A stretch of 37,910 nucleotides of DNA from Dichloromethanomonas sp964477085 (GCA_964477085.1 CAYZDF010000026.1:1-37910), one strand, 5' to 3'. Positions 22,918-32,183 are shown, counted from the stretch's first letter. A program made the numbers and translations. The notes: generated by a model not told the origin, from the letters alone.

Positions 22918-22953
22918 ATAAGAGGGTGTCTGTAAGGATACCCTCTTACTTTT
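22918..22953 (+). terminator. Terminator of the hyi-garR-garK operon
   Basis: AAGAGGGTGTC/GATACCCTCTT (one G-U pair) around a 6-nt loop, then ACTTTTAT. Confidence 0.85.
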
Positions 22954-23002
22954 ATAGGTTAGGCATTTATAGAACCATGTAAAGGTATGTGATTGTAAAT
23001 AC

Positions 23003-23081
23003 ACTTATAAATAATCATCATATGTAAGGTAATTATGACTAAATTCCATTGACAATAATAAAATACTTATAAATGAATCAT
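23003..23081. promoter_or_regulatory. Direct repeats upstream of sod, candidate regulator sites
   Basis: ACTTATAAATAATCAT (23003-23018) and ACTTATAAATGAATCAT (23065-23081) are nearly identical, spaced 62 nt, and lie 45-120 nt before the sod start. They do not match the PerR box. A regulator site is possible; the evidence is only the repetition. Confidence 0.35.
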
Positions 23082-23125
23082 AACAACACATAATATTTAA
23101 AATTCCAGAAGGGAGAGAGTTGAAT

Positions 23126-23725
23126 ATGCCATACAGCTTACCTGAATTACCTTATCCCGTGAATGCTTTGGAACCGTGGTATGATGCAGAAACGGTAAGA
23201 ATTCACCATGATTTCCACCACAAAAGTTATGTAGACGGGTTGAATAATGCCGAGAAAAAGCTGATGGAAGCCAGGGCAAGCGGAGATTTCAGCCTGATTA
23301 AACATTGGGAGAAGGAGTTAGCTTTTCACGGTTCAGGGTATGTCCTGCACAATCTTTTTTGGACCAATATGTCCCCTCGTGGAGGGGGAGATGCGACCGG
23401 TCCGGTGGCAAAACATATCGAGTTGGATTTTGGATCTTTCGCAGCTTTTAAGAATCAGATGAGTGCAGCAGCATCGACAGCTGAAGGCTCAGGTTGGGCG
23501 GTGCTGGCTTGGAACCCACTAATTAGGCGCTTAGAGGTCATTCAAGTGGAGAAACACCAAGATCTCTGTCTGTGGGGATCTTTCCCCTTACTGATATTGG
23601 ATGTCTGGGAACACGCTTATTATCTTAAATATCAGAATAAACGGGCAGAATGGATTAAGGCCTGGTGGAATCTGGTAAATTGGGATGATGTTAACTATCA
23701 CTATTCATATGCCCTTAGACCATAA
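23126..23725 (+). CDS. sodA: Superoxide dismutase, Fe/Mn family
   Basis: Converts superoxide to peroxide and oxygen. The protein has 199 residues with no signal peptide. Metal ligands by alignment are H27 (RIHHDFHHKSYV), H75 (HNLFW), D159 and H163 (DVWEHAYYLKYQN). The C-terminal end NWDDVNYHY is typical. I cannot tell Fe from Mn from sequence alone. The start is ATG 23126, about 10 nt from GGGAG; the TTG at 23120 is too close to it. Monocistronic, with its own terminator. With the rubrerythrin at 32256 it forms the oxygen defence visible here. Confidence 0.94.
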   Translation: MPYSLPELPYPVNALEPWYDAETVRIHHDFHHKSYVDGLNNAEKKLMEARASGDFSLIKHWEKELAFHGSGYVLHNLFWTNMSPRGGGDATGPVAKHIELDFGSFAAFKNQMSAAASTAEGSGWAVLAWNPLIRRLEVIQVEKHQDLCLWGSFPLLILDVWEHAYYLKYQNKRAEWIKAWWNLVNWDDVNYHYSYALRP

Positions 23726-23754
23726 ATTAATTAGAGATCAGTTGTGATCAGGAT

Positions 23755-23792
23755 ACGTTTCTCTTATTTGATTTTGAGAAACGTTTTTTTTT
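23755..23792 (+). terminator. Terminator of sod
   Basis: ACGTTTCTC/GAGAAACGT around a 12-nt loop, followed by a long T-tract. Confidence 0.9.
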
Positions 23793-23857
23793 GCTATTAT
23801 AAGGATAAAAAATATTTTTGCAGGAATATATAATTTTATAGAGAAAATAAATAAAGT

Positions 23858-23887
23858 TTGACATTTTTCATTCTTTGGTAGTATGAA
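23858..23887 (+). promoter_or_regulatory. Candidate SigA promoter of sipS
   Basis: TTGACA, 18 nt, TATGAA, 45 nt before the start codon. Confidence 0.5.
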
Positions 23888-23932
23888 CATATACTTAATT
23901 GAATTAATTAAAGTTGCGGAAGGTGATAGCGG

Positions 23933-24493
23933 TTGAAAGGGATTATGAAATCATTAATGGAATGGGTAATTATCATTACGGTCGCTTTTGTTCTATCTAT
24001 CGTAATTAGGAATTTTGTGGTGGATACCAGGATAGTGCCAACTGGCTCCATGTTGCCGACAATACAACTTCAAGATAGGCTTATAGTCGATCGGTTGATG
24101 TATAAATACGACACTATTAAACGTGGGGATATTATCGTCTTTGAAGCTCCTGAAGCGGCCCAAGAGGAAAAAGATCTGGTCAAAAGGGTGATCGGACTTC
24201 CAGGAGAAAAAGTACAGATCAAGACTGGAAAAGTATTTATCAACGAAAAAGCTTTGAATGAACCCTATATTGTTACTCCGGCAGACTACGATTATGGTCC
24301 GGTTGATGTTCCTCCCGATTCATATTTCATGCTGGGCGATAATCGAAGGGCAAGCAAAGATAGTCATGTTTGGGGTTTCCTGCCCTCAGATAAGATCCTT
24401 GGAAGGGTATGGGTCAGATACTGGCCTTTAGATAAGTTTGGTTCACTGGGTAAAGTACCTGAACAATACTTCGCAGAGGTGGAAAATCTATGA
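23933..24493 (+). CDS. sipS: Type I signal peptidase
   Basis: Cleaves Sec and Tat signal peptides on the outer face of the membrane. The protein has 186 residues with one N-terminal membrane anchor (about 8-28). The Ser/Lys dyad is S39 in PTGSMLPT and K84 in LVKRVIGLPGE, with the later boxes YFMLGDNRRASKDS and GRVWVRYWP. The single anchor and short length are the Gram-positive SipS type. The start is TTG 23933, with GGAAGGTG about 8 nt upstream. Its stop overlaps the start of the AAA+ gene by 4 nt (ATGA), so the two are translationally coupled. Confidence 0.95.
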   Translation: MKGIMKSLMEWVIIITVAFVLSIVIRNFVVDTRIVPTGSMLPTIQLQDRLIVDRLMYKYDTIKRGDIIVFEAPEAAQEEKDLVKRVIGLPGEKVQIKTGKVFINEKALNEPYIVTPADYDYGPVDVPPDSYFMLGDNRRASKDSHVWGFLPSDKILGRVWVRYWPLDKFGSLGKVPEQYFAEVENL

Positions 24494-25890
24494 GCGATAC
24501 CGGGAACAGTAAATCCTTATCTCAGATTAAAGGAATTTTATTGTCCCTTCAGAGTTTAGTTATCTATGATGATATCCTTGCGGACAAGAGGATAAACTCT
24601 TTCTGCAAGCTTCTGGAACAGGTCGTTGCTCAAAAGTGGGACAGTGAAAAGGTTTATGTCTCTTACCATCAATTTTATAAATTGCTGATTAACGATAGTT
24701 GGAAAGAATATATCGTGGAACTTCTTCTCAATACGAATCATGAATTGATTGCACTGGCTACCCGTCTGCCAAAAAGTGAGATCAATACGTATATCTCTGA
24801 AAACATCGGACGGGACCTCGGGATTATTCAGGCGCTGGCTGATATTAAGCCACAAGATATCCTCATTCTTATTACCTCACGTTTTACGAATGAAAGTGAA
24901 CCAGATGAGAAGGACGTGTTTATAGATCATCTATGGCCAGGGAATTGGCCTGTCTGGAGATGGGAGCTGCTACAACCAGTTAATAATACGATTGAGATCA
25001 CAGGACTGCCTGCAGCCGAATGGCTAGAAGCAGCTAAAGACGTATTTGTGAAAAAGTACCTTGAACAAATACGGTGGGAGAATAATACCCAACGACTTCT
25101 CGACTATTACCAGACGGTAGGTTATAGTATTTTTAGTCAATATGCCGCCTTCAAACTTCACGAGGGTGGTCAAAGGGTGGAAGGGGTAGAAAATCCGGAT
25201 CCCATCAGAATCAGTCACTTAATTTGTCAGGAACGGGAACAGTCCCTTATTCTTTACAATACAGAAAGCTTTTTACAAGGCTATCCCGCGAATAATATCA
25301 TTCTTTATGGCAACAGAGGCACAGGTAAATCATCTTTAGTCAAAGCTTTATTAAATGAGTATATCGCAAAAGGCTTGAGGATTGTTCAATTGAAGAAAAA
25401 CCAAATCGGTCTATTCCCGGAGCTGGTCGGGGAGTTGGCTAAGATTCCACTAAAATTCATTATCTTCATTGATGATCTCTCTTTCAATGACGTCGAAGAG
25501 GATTATAAAAACTTGAAATCTTTATTAGAGGGCGGAGTCGAATCCCGTCCACAGAACGTTTTAGTGTATGCGACATCTAACCGCCGACATTTGGTTAAGG
25601 AATCCTTTGTTGACCGTAAGGGTGATGATGTCCATGCTCATGATAACATGGAAGAAAAATTATCATTGGCAGACAGGTTTGGAATTACAGTAACATTCCT
25701 CTCCCCCGATCAAGAGACCTATCTTAAGATCGTGGAAGGCCTTGCCTGTCAGAACAAGATTGATCTGGACAGAGATGTACTCAGAAAAAAAGCTTTACAA
25801 TGGGTCATGATGCATAATGGCCGTTCAGGGCGAACGGCCAGACAATTTATTGATCACCTTATTGGAGAACTCGCGCTAAGTAAAGGTTAA
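24490..25890 (+). CDS. AAA+ ATPase, DUF815 family
   Basis: A 466-residue cytosolic protein. The N-terminal 240 residues are helical and of unknown function. The C-terminal AAA+ module has Walker A GNRGTGKSS (274-282), Walker B KFIIFIDDLSF (322-332), sensor 1 VYATSNRRHLV (359-369) and a probable sensor/Arg-finger region SLADRFG (392-398). This is the DUF815 (COG2607) pattern: predicted ATPases widespread in Firmicutes and Proteobacteria with no proven function. Start ATG overlaps the sipS stop. The coupling to a signal peptidase is not a standard arrangement and may hint at a membrane or export role. Confidence 0.88.
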   Translation: MSDTGNSKSLSQIKGILLSLQSLVIYDDILADKRINSFCKLLEQVVAQKWDSEKVYVSYHQFYKLLINDSWKEYIVELLLNTNHELIALATRLPKSEINTYISENIGRDLGIIQALADIKPQDILILITSRFTNESEPDEKDVFIDHLWPGNWPVWRWELLQPVNNTIEITGLPAAEWLEAAKDVFVKKYLEQIRWENNTQRLLDYYQTVGYSIFSQYAAFKLHEGGQRVEGVENPDPIRISHLICQEREQSLILYNTESFLQGYPANNIILYGNRGTGKSSLVKALLNEYIAKGLRIVQLKKNQIGLFPELVGELAKIPLKFIIFIDDLSFNDVEEDYKNLKSLLEGGVESRPQNVLVYATSNRRHLVKESFVDRKGDDVHAHDNMEEKLSLADRFGITVTFLSPDQETYLKIVEGLACQNKIDLDRDVLRKKALQWVMMHNGRSGRTARQFIDHLIGELALSKG

Positions 25891-25933
25891 ATTTTAATAG
25901 TTATATTTGTATTTGCTGCGTTTAAACTGTATA

Positions 25934-27028
25934 CTACTTTAAATGACTTTCAAGAAAATGAACCATGTCCAAAGCACTTGGGGGACATCCTTTCAGATGA
26001 TGGGGACAGCCTGATGTACAGGTACCGATACCTAGACCTGGGAGGACTTCATTTTTGTAGCCTTGGCCGATGAAGATAGGATCTTTGATCTTATTCAGTT
26101 TCCCGTTCTCGTCCAGCCGGTTGAGAGCATGGATCAAACTGCCATAACAGGCAGAACAAGCATCGGAGGCTTTCACTCTCTCCGCTAACCTTACAGCTTT
26201 CTTCGAAGGTTTGAAGGTTGAGTTATTTTTAGATTCTGTTCCGTACTCGAAGATTGAAGCTTGGGTGAGGTCTGTTTTTCCAACACCAAGCTGTTCAGCG
26301 AGGGTTATATACTCAATATCCTCTTTGGTATAACCGATCAGGGAAGCACAATAGGTATCTACCAGAACAGGATCCTGGCCGACGATGACCCTGTCCATCC
26401 TAACCGGATTTCCACCTTCTTCAAAGGTCAAATCCCCATTCAGGGCATCAACGATATTCAGGTCGACTTTAAGGGCTTTGGCTAAATAAGCGATGGGTTT
26501 ATGCAAACCTAAAGCATGATATCTCCTTTTCTCGCCATTGGTGATACAGCCCTTTAGATTCTTTAAAGCACAGGTAAAAAGAGTCTGACAATGGGCTTTG
26601 AGAACAGGAAGATTAATAAGATAATCGGTTTGTAATGCTTTTTTGCATATTTTTAAGGATTGACCTTTAACCGATATACTTTCATACTCATCCCGCTGCA
26701 GATCGATCAGAGGAACGTTGTATTTTCGGGAAAGATCTTCGTAGCCACATACCTTAAATGCCCTGGACGTCTGGTCACCAACCCAGGACCCCTCAATGAT
26801 AGAGATATTCTTAAGGTTATGTTCCAAGAGGTACTGAATGATACCCTCTAGCAGAGCGGGAGTAGTCGTTGCACCTTCGTGGGAAGGTTTGGCCACGACG
26901 AGATTTGGTTTAAGGGCAATATTCATTCCAGGATCAATGCTATCAGCGACCTTAATTTTATCCAGGAGCTCTTTGATCATCGGAATAGGATGAGTACCAT
27001 AAATGACATGAATTTCATTGGGGTTCAT
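25934..27028 (-). CDS. DUF362 domain protein with C-terminal cysteine cluster
   Basis: A 364-residue protein with no membrane helix. The DUF362 core (about 35-260) has KPNLVVAKPSHEGATTTP, LINLPVLKAHCQTLFTCALKNLKG and GQDPVLVDTYCASLIG. The C-terminal part has SDACSACYG and GIGTCTSGCPHHLKGCPPSA, five cysteines in a C-x2-C ... C-x3-C-x5-C layout that could bind an Fe-S cluster, though it is not the CxxCxxCxxxC ferredoxin pattern seen in many relatives. Function unknown. Start ATG with GGAGGCCTGGA close upstream on the minus strand. Divergent from rmuC. Confidence 0.82.
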   Translation of the reverse strand: MNPNEIHVIYGTHPIPMIKELLDKIKVADSIDPGMNIALKPNLVVAKPSHEGATTTPALLEGIIQYLLEHNLKNISIIEGSWVGDQTSRAFKVCGYEDLSRKYNVPLIDLQRDEYESISVKGQSLKICKKALQTDYLINLPVLKAHCQTLFTCALKNLKGCITNGEKRRYHALGLHKPIAYLAKALKVDLNIVDALNGDLTFEEGGNPVRMDRVIVGQDPVLVDTYCASLIGYTKEDIEYITLAEQLGVGKTDLTQASIFEYGTESKNNSTFKPSKKAVRLAERVKASDACSACYGSLIHALNRLDENGKLNKIKDPIFIGQGYKNEVLPGLGIGTCTSGCPHHLKGCPPSALDMVHFLESHLK

Positions 27029-27120
27029 TTCCAGGCCTCCTTTTTAGTGGTATTGACATTATTATACATGATGAAAAAGCTTGGTGCTAAAGGAATTAAG
27101 AAAATGGAGGAAGATTTCGG

Positions 27121-28473
27121 ATGAGTTCTGCTTTTGCTTGGCTTATCGGTCTGGCAGCCATGGTAGTTGGGGTGATTATTGGTTATCTTGTTGGTACATT
27201 AAGGTATAAAGGTTTTACAGAGAAGACAGTGATGCTGGAGCAGGAAAAGGCCCGCCTGAGTATAGAATTGAATCAGGAGATGGAACGCCGGATATCTTAT
27301 TCGGTTCAAATCTCTGAGCTTAAAACAAGGCTCGAACTGGAAGAAATCAGGTATGAAGAGAAGATTTCACTATTGAATGAAGCGAAAGAAGAACTATCCA
27401 ATGGTTTTAAAGCGTTGTCCATGGAAGCATTAAGAAGTAATAACCAGTCTTTTTTGGAATTAGCTAAAACGACTCTGGAAAAATTCCAGGTTCAGTCTAT
27501 CGGTGATCTGGAAAAGCGACAGACTTCTATCCATGAACTGGTAAAGCCTCTAAAAGAATCGTTGGAAAAAGTGGATCACAAGATCAACGAGCTGGAACAA
27601 AAACGAGCAGGTGCTTACGAAGGGTTACTGAAACAAGTTGAGTATATGGCTTTGGGGCAGGAAAAATTGCAAAAAGAAACAAACAGGCTGATCTCAGCAC
27701 TTAAGGCTCCAACAGTCAGAGGCCGCTGGGGTGAAATTCAGCTAAAAAGGGTTGTGGAAGTTGCAGGGATGGTAGAATATTGCGATTTCACTCAACAGGA
27801 AGAAGTTCGGGCTGAACATGGAAGGCAAAGACCCGACATGATCATCCGGCTACCTGGGAATAAGACGATTGTGGTTGATTCCAAAACACCTCTTGCCGAC
27901 TACCTTGAAGCTATCGATGCCAATGATGATGAGACGAAGAACCTTAAGATGCTGGGCCATGCCAAGCAAGTTAAAACTCATATTACAAAATTGGCCAGCA
28001 AATCGTACTGGTCTCAGTTCGAGTTTACACCTGAATTTGTTGTCATGTTCCTTCCCGGTGAAACATTCTTTAGTGCCGCCTTGCAATTTGACCCTGAGCT
28101 TATTGAATATGGAGCTGAACAGAGAGTTATCATCGCTACACCGACAACACTCATTGCTCTGCTTAAGGCTATTGCTTATGGATGGAAACAGGAACAGATG
28201 ACGGAAAACGCCAGGCAGATCAGTGAATTAGGTAAGACTCTTTATGAAAGGATAAGTGTCTTGACAGAACACTTGTTGGATATTCGTAAGGGTTTGCAGT
28301 ATTCAGTACAGGCTTATAACAAAACCGTGGGTTCCTATGAGAGCCGTGTCCTGGTGACAGCCAGAAAGTTTGGTGAGTTAGGTCTAGGCGGAGATCAAGA
28401 TATTAAAGAAATGGAAGTACTGGAAACCGGTATTCGAGAAATCGCAGCAGGAGAGAAAAATGATTCAATATAA
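27121..28473 (+). CDS. rmuC: RmuC family protein
   Basis: A 450-residue protein. It has an N-terminal membrane helix (about 5-26), a long coiled coil (about 35-190, rich in Glu/Lys/Leu) and the RmuC nuclease-like domain (about 190-425). That domain carries the diagnostic RGRWGEIQLKRVVEVAGM, RPDMIIRLPGNKTIVVDSKTPL, and EFVVMFLPGETFFSAAL. RmuC limits recombination at inverted repeats in E. coli, and the core resembles restriction-type PD-(D/E)XK enzymes (DSK motif present here). Start ATG with GGAGG 11 nt upstream. Confidence 0.93.
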   Translation: MSSAFAWLIGLAAMVVGVIIGYLVGTLRYKGFTEKTVMLEQEKARLSIELNQEMERRISYSVQISELKTRLELEEIRYEEKISLLNEAKEELSNGFKALSMEALRSNNQSFLELAKTTLEKFQVQSIGDLEKRQTSIHELVKPLKESLEKVDHKINELEQKRAGAYEGLLKQVEYMALGQEKLQKETNRLISALKAPTVRGRWGEIQLKRVVEVAGMVEYCDFTQQEEVRAEHGRQRPDMIIRLPGNKTIVVDSKTPLADYLEAIDANDDETKNLKMLGHAKQVKTHITKLASKSYWSQFEFTPEFVVMFLPGETFFSAALQFDPELIEYGAEQRVIIATPTTLIALLKAIAYGWKQEQMTENARQISELGKTLYERISVLTEHLLDIRKGLQYSVQAYNKTVGSYESRVLVTARKFGELGLGGDQDIKEMEVLETGIREIAAGEKNDSI

Positions 28474-28553
28474 ATACCAATGATATAAGAACTAAACATA
28501 CAGGAAATATTTTACGATATTAATTTAGAGTCTATATCCACGGAGGGATAACA

Positions 28554-29621
28554 ATGAAGGTCCAAAATAGCAAGATTGACCTTTATGGAGACTTTAAGCT
28601 GGATCAAAAAAGAAACATTAGCGAAAGGTTAAGATTCTGGGTAGACGGAAAGAGCAGGGAAGCTAATCATCCAGCAGAAAGTCCCAGAGACAGTCTGGTT
28701 CTCTCAGAAGAGAGTCTGGCCAGACTCCAACAGGAAGCTAACCAAACAAAAGAAGCTTCTACACCCAAAGAAATCATGTATGAGTTAAGCCCCGAGGACA
28801 AAGAACTGATTGCTCTACTGGAACGATTTCTTTATAACCTTACAGGCAAAAGTGTTAAGATAATCGTACCTGAAAGTGTAGTCTTACATGATCCAAACAA
28901 ATTATCGTTGCAATTACCGGATGAACGTCAAGTTGATTTGCGTAACCAGAAACAGGGATGGGGTCTGGACTACCAATATGAGGAGACTTATTCAGAAACG
29001 GAGTCTATGGTTTTCTCTTCGGAAGGAACTATTGCAACCGAAGATGGAAGAGAGATTCAGTTTACTATCAGTATGGCAATGAATCGGCAATTTTTCTCAT
29101 CTCAACAGATTAATATCAAAGCTGGAGATGCCTTGATAGATCCCTTGGTTATCAACTTTGGAAGCAGCGAACCAAAACTCACAAGTTGGAAGACTGATTT
29201 TGATCTTGATGGGGACGGCCAACAAGAAAAGATATCTTTTTTGGAGCCAGAAAGCGGTTTTTTAGTTATCGACAAGAATGGTGATGGAATAATCAATGAT
29301 GGAAAAGAACTATTTGGCCCCACTACGGGGGACGGTTTTTCTGAATTGACATCCTATGATGAAGATCATAATGGCTGGATTGACGAAAATGATTCCATCT
29401 TCAATCAGTTAAGTATTTGGATAAAGGATACTGAGGGCAATGATCAAATAGTCGCTTTAGTGCAAAAAGGTATTGGTGCTATCTATCTTAAAAATGTGGA
29501 TACTCAATATGCTCTAAAAGATAACGATAATAATCTCCAAGCACAGATCCAAAAAACAGGAGTATTTATTAGAGAAGATGGTCAGGCAGGTACGATACAG
29601 CATATCGATCTTGCTATATAA
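28554..29621 (+). CDS. Protein with EF-hand-like calcium-binding loops
   Basis: A 355-residue protein with no clear signal peptide. The first 190 residues are of unknown type, with an acidic helical stretch (about 40-95). The C-terminal half holds three Asp-rich loops: DFDLDGDGQQE (about 217-227), DKNGDGIINDGKE (about 239-251) and DEDHNGWIDENDS (about 268-280). These are dockerin/EF-hand-like calcium loops joined by the block ELFGPTTGDGFSELTSYDE, which I recognise from a widespread, uncharacterised family of bacterial EF-hand proteins. Ribosome site GGAGGG 8 nt before the ATG. Flanked by rmuC and its own terminator. Cell location is unclear. Confidence 0.7.
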   Translation: MKVQNSKIDLYGDFKLDQKRNISERLRFWVDGKSREANHPAESPRDSLVLSEESLARLQQEANQTKEASTPKEIMYELSPEDKELIALLERFLYNLTGKSVKIIVPESVVLHDPNKLSLQLPDERQVDLRNQKQGWGLDYQYEETYSETESMVFSSEGTIATEDGREIQFTISMAMNRQFFSSQQINIKAGDALIDPLVINFGSSEPKLTSWKTDFDLDGDGQQEKISFLEPESGFLVIDKNGDGIINDGKELFGPTTGDGFSELTSYDEDHNGWIDENDSIFNQLSIWIKDTEGNDQIVALVQKGIGAIYLKNVDTQYALKDNDNNLQAQIQKTGVFIREDGQAGTIQHIDLAI

Positions 29622-29670
29622 TTAACGTTATATAATTATTATCCACGAAATAATATTGTAAAATTTTAAT

Positions 29671-29706
29671 AGAAAAGGTAATATTATGTGCCTTTTCTAT
29701 TTTTTT
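29671..29706 (+). terminator. Terminator after the EF-hand gene
   Basis: AGAAAAGGTA/TGCCTTTTCT (one G-U pair) around an 8-nt loop, followed by ATTTTTTT. Confidence 0.85.
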
Positions 29707-29725
29707 CAGAAAACGTAATTGTTTG

Positions 29726-29754
29726 TTGACAAAATTTATTATAGAATTTATAAA
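29726..29754 (+). promoter_or_regulatory. SigA promoter of the GGDEF/HD-GYP gene
   Basis: TTGACA, 17 nt, TATAAA, 42 nt before the ATG. Confidence 0.75.
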
Positions 29755-29795
29755 GGAGATTTTTACATAAGATTTTGATATGGGAGAAAAAAGAT

Positions 29796-32177
29796 ATGGA
29801 CAAGGTGTCAATGAATAGGCAAAAAACGCATAACACCAATCAGTTCTTTGCTGAGTGCAAAACGATTTTTGACAGTACGCCCTACGCCATGTTTATTGTT
29901 AACGTCAGTGATGATGGGTTCATATATTGTCTAGCCAATAATAGTCATGAGTTGTGGTCCGGTTTCCCCTCCAAAGATATTAGTGGCAAGGATCCTTTAG
30001 AGGTATGGGGAAAAGAGATTGGAGAAAAGATTATTTACCAATTATATAAATGCAGGTCTAAGGGAAAAGTGACAGAGTTTGAATCTCTTATTTTTCTTGA
30101 TGGTAAAGGCAGGGTTATCAAAACTGTTTTGACTCCCATATTTACTGATGATAAGATCGTGCGGATCGTTGGTCACTGTATTGATAAGACTAATTATTCT
30201 CTTCTTAAAGAGTCCCTTAAGTTTCAAACTGAATTCGGCAACTTAATCCTAGAGATTTCCAATGGTTTTATCAACCTTCCCATAGAAGAGTTTGAAAAGC
30301 AAATCCAATTGACGCTGGAGCGAATTGGTAAGTACATGGAGGTTGATCGTACTTTTCTTTTCTTATTCTCCGATAATCTCAGGGAGATGAGTATGGTTAA
30401 TGAATGGTGTCGGGAAGAGATTGATCCGTTAATTAAACATCGTCAACGTATTTCTGTCGATTCTATGAAATGGTTCTTTTCTCACATGCAGGTGAATAAC
30501 TGTATCGTGATATCCGATATAAGTGATATGCCTTCAGAAGTAAAACAGGATAAAACATTCCTATTGATAAGGGATATTAAGTCTTTGTTGGCCATGACGT
30601 TAAGGTCAAATCATAAAATTATCGGTTTTTTGGGAATACAATCACTTCTATCCCGTCGAGAATGGTCTGAAGAACATATCACTTTTTTGGACATGATTAC
30701 AAAGATATTCTCCAGTGCTTTGGAACGAAGAGAATGGGAGATTAGAATTGCCAGAGAACGTAATCTCTTGAGCGTTACCCTAAATTCTATTAAAGATGCG
30801 GTCATATCTACCGATGAGCATTTAAGAATCGTTACATTTAACAAAGCGGCTGAAGAGATAACCGGACTCTGTTATGATGATGTTCTGGGGAAGCTTGTCG
30901 ATGACGTACTCCATATCAACAAAAAAGATGGAAAAAGGTTTAATGCTCCTGTAAACGAAATGATTAAAGATTTTTCTCAGTTAGACGAAACAGATTCTTT
31001 AATCCTTCATGATCGAAACGGAATAGCCAAAAGTATCTCTCTTGGTGTTTCTCCTATTCAGAATGGTGATAAAACGATGGGAACCGTTCTGGTTATCAAA
31101 GATATTTCAGAGTCCAAGAAGAATGAGGAAGAAATCAAATACTTAAGCTATAATGATAAACTTACTACCCTCTATAACCGTGCCTATTTTGAGAAGCAGC
31201 TCGCTGAACTAGATAAAGCTGGAAACTTGCCTTTAAGTATTATCATGGCTGACTGTAACGGCCTGAAAATAGTCAATGATGCTTTTGGTCATGAAGAGGG
31301 TGACAGACTTCTAATTCAAACAGCCAAGATCCTAAAAGAAGTATGCCGTAAAGATGATGTTGTCGCTCGTATCGGAGGAGACGAATTCGCTGTGATTCTT
31401 CCACGGGTAAGTAAGGAAACTGCCTATCGCATTAATAAGCGGATCAAAGAATTGTGTGCTAATGAAAAGAGTCTGGTTGTCGCTCCCAGCCTTGCCATGG
31501 GTGTTGCTACTAAAAATCAGCGTGACGATGATATTAATGATGTCCTGAAAAAAGCTGAAGACATCATGTATAGTGTAAAATTAAGTGAAAATAAGAGTAT
31601 GCGTAGTTCCATTCTTTTATCCCTAAGAAAAACACTTGAGGAAAGGACTCATGAGACGGAGGAACATGCCAGCAGACTGCGAATCTTGTCCACAGAACTG
31701 GGCAAAAAGTTAGGGCTAAATGAGACACAGATGACAGAATTAGCTTTATTATCTCTTCTCCATGACATTGGAAAAATTGCAACGCCGGACTTTATTTTAA
31801 ATAAGCCTGGGAAACTGACCGAGCAAGAATGGGAAATTATGAAAAAACACAGTGAAGCAGGGTATAGGATAGCTGCATCTTCACCAGAACTTGCGTTTAT
31901 AGCTGATTACATCTTAAGTCATCATGAAAAATGGGATGGAACAGGATACCCAGAAGGATTAAAACGTTATCAGATTCCGTTACCATCCCGGATCATCGCT
32001 GTTGTAGATGCCTATGATGCTATGACCAGTTCCAGAGCTTATAAAGATGTTATGGCTAGGGAACAAGCGATAGTTGAGCTGGAAAGGTGTGCAGGAACTC
32101 AATTTGATCCTGCCATCGTCAAGACATTTATTGAAATCATGGATCATCAGAATAATAATTTAAAAAAAGTTAAATAA
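29796..32177 (+). CDS. PAS-GAF-PAS-GGDEF-HD-GYP bifunctional c-di-GMP protein
   Basis: A 793-residue cytosolic protein that appears able both to make and to break cyclic di-GMP. Domains in order: PAS (about 18-130), GAF (about 145-310), PAS (about 320-440), GGDEF (about 448-600) and HD-GYP (about 612-785). GGDEF is intact at 527-531, and an I-site RxxD (R518-D521) sits exactly five residues before it, so product inhibition is likely. The HD-GYP side has HDIGK (656-660) and HHEKWDGTGYP (709-719), both complete. No membrane segment. The start is ATG 29796, 9 nt after GGGAG; the TTG at 29775 has no ribosome site. Signals sensed by the PAS/GAF parts are unknown. Confidence 0.9.
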   Translation: MDKVSMNRQKTHNTNQFFAECKTIFDSTPYAMFIVNVSDDGFIYCLANNSHELWSGFPSKDISGKDPLEVWGKEIGEKIIYQLYKCRSKGKVTEFESLIFLDGKGRVIKTVLTPIFTDDKIVRIVGHCIDKTNYSLLKESLKFQTEFGNLILEISNGFINLPIEEFEKQIQLTLERIGKYMEVDRTFLFLFSDNLREMSMVNEWCREEIDPLIKHRQRISVDSMKWFFSHMQVNNCIVISDISDMPSEVKQDKTFLLIRDIKSLLAMTLRSNHKIIGFLGIQSLLSRREWSEEHITFLDMITKIFSSALERREWEIRIARERNLLSVTLNSIKDAVISTDEHLRIVTFNKAAEEITGLCYDDVLGKLVDDVLHINKKDGKRFNAPVNEMIKDFSQLDETDSLILHDRNGIAKSISLGVSPIQNGDKTMGTVLVIKDISESKKNEEEIKYLSYNDKLTTLYNRAYFEKQLAELDKAGNLPLSIIMADCNGLKIVNDAFGHEEGDRLLIQTAKILKEVCRKDDVVARIGGDEFAVILPRVSKETAYRINKRIKELCANEKSLVVAPSLAMGVATKNQRDDDINDVLKKAEDIMYSVKLSENKSMRSSILLSLRKTLEERTHETEEHASRLRILSTELGKKLGLNETQMTELALLSLLHDIGKIATPDFILNKPGKLTEQEWEIMKKHSEAGYRIAASSPELAFIADYILSHHEKWDGTGYPEGLKRYQIPLPSRIIAVVDAYDAMTSSRAYKDVMAREQAIVELERCAGTQFDPAIVKTFIEIMDHQNNNLKKVK

Positions 32178-32183
32178 ATGCTA

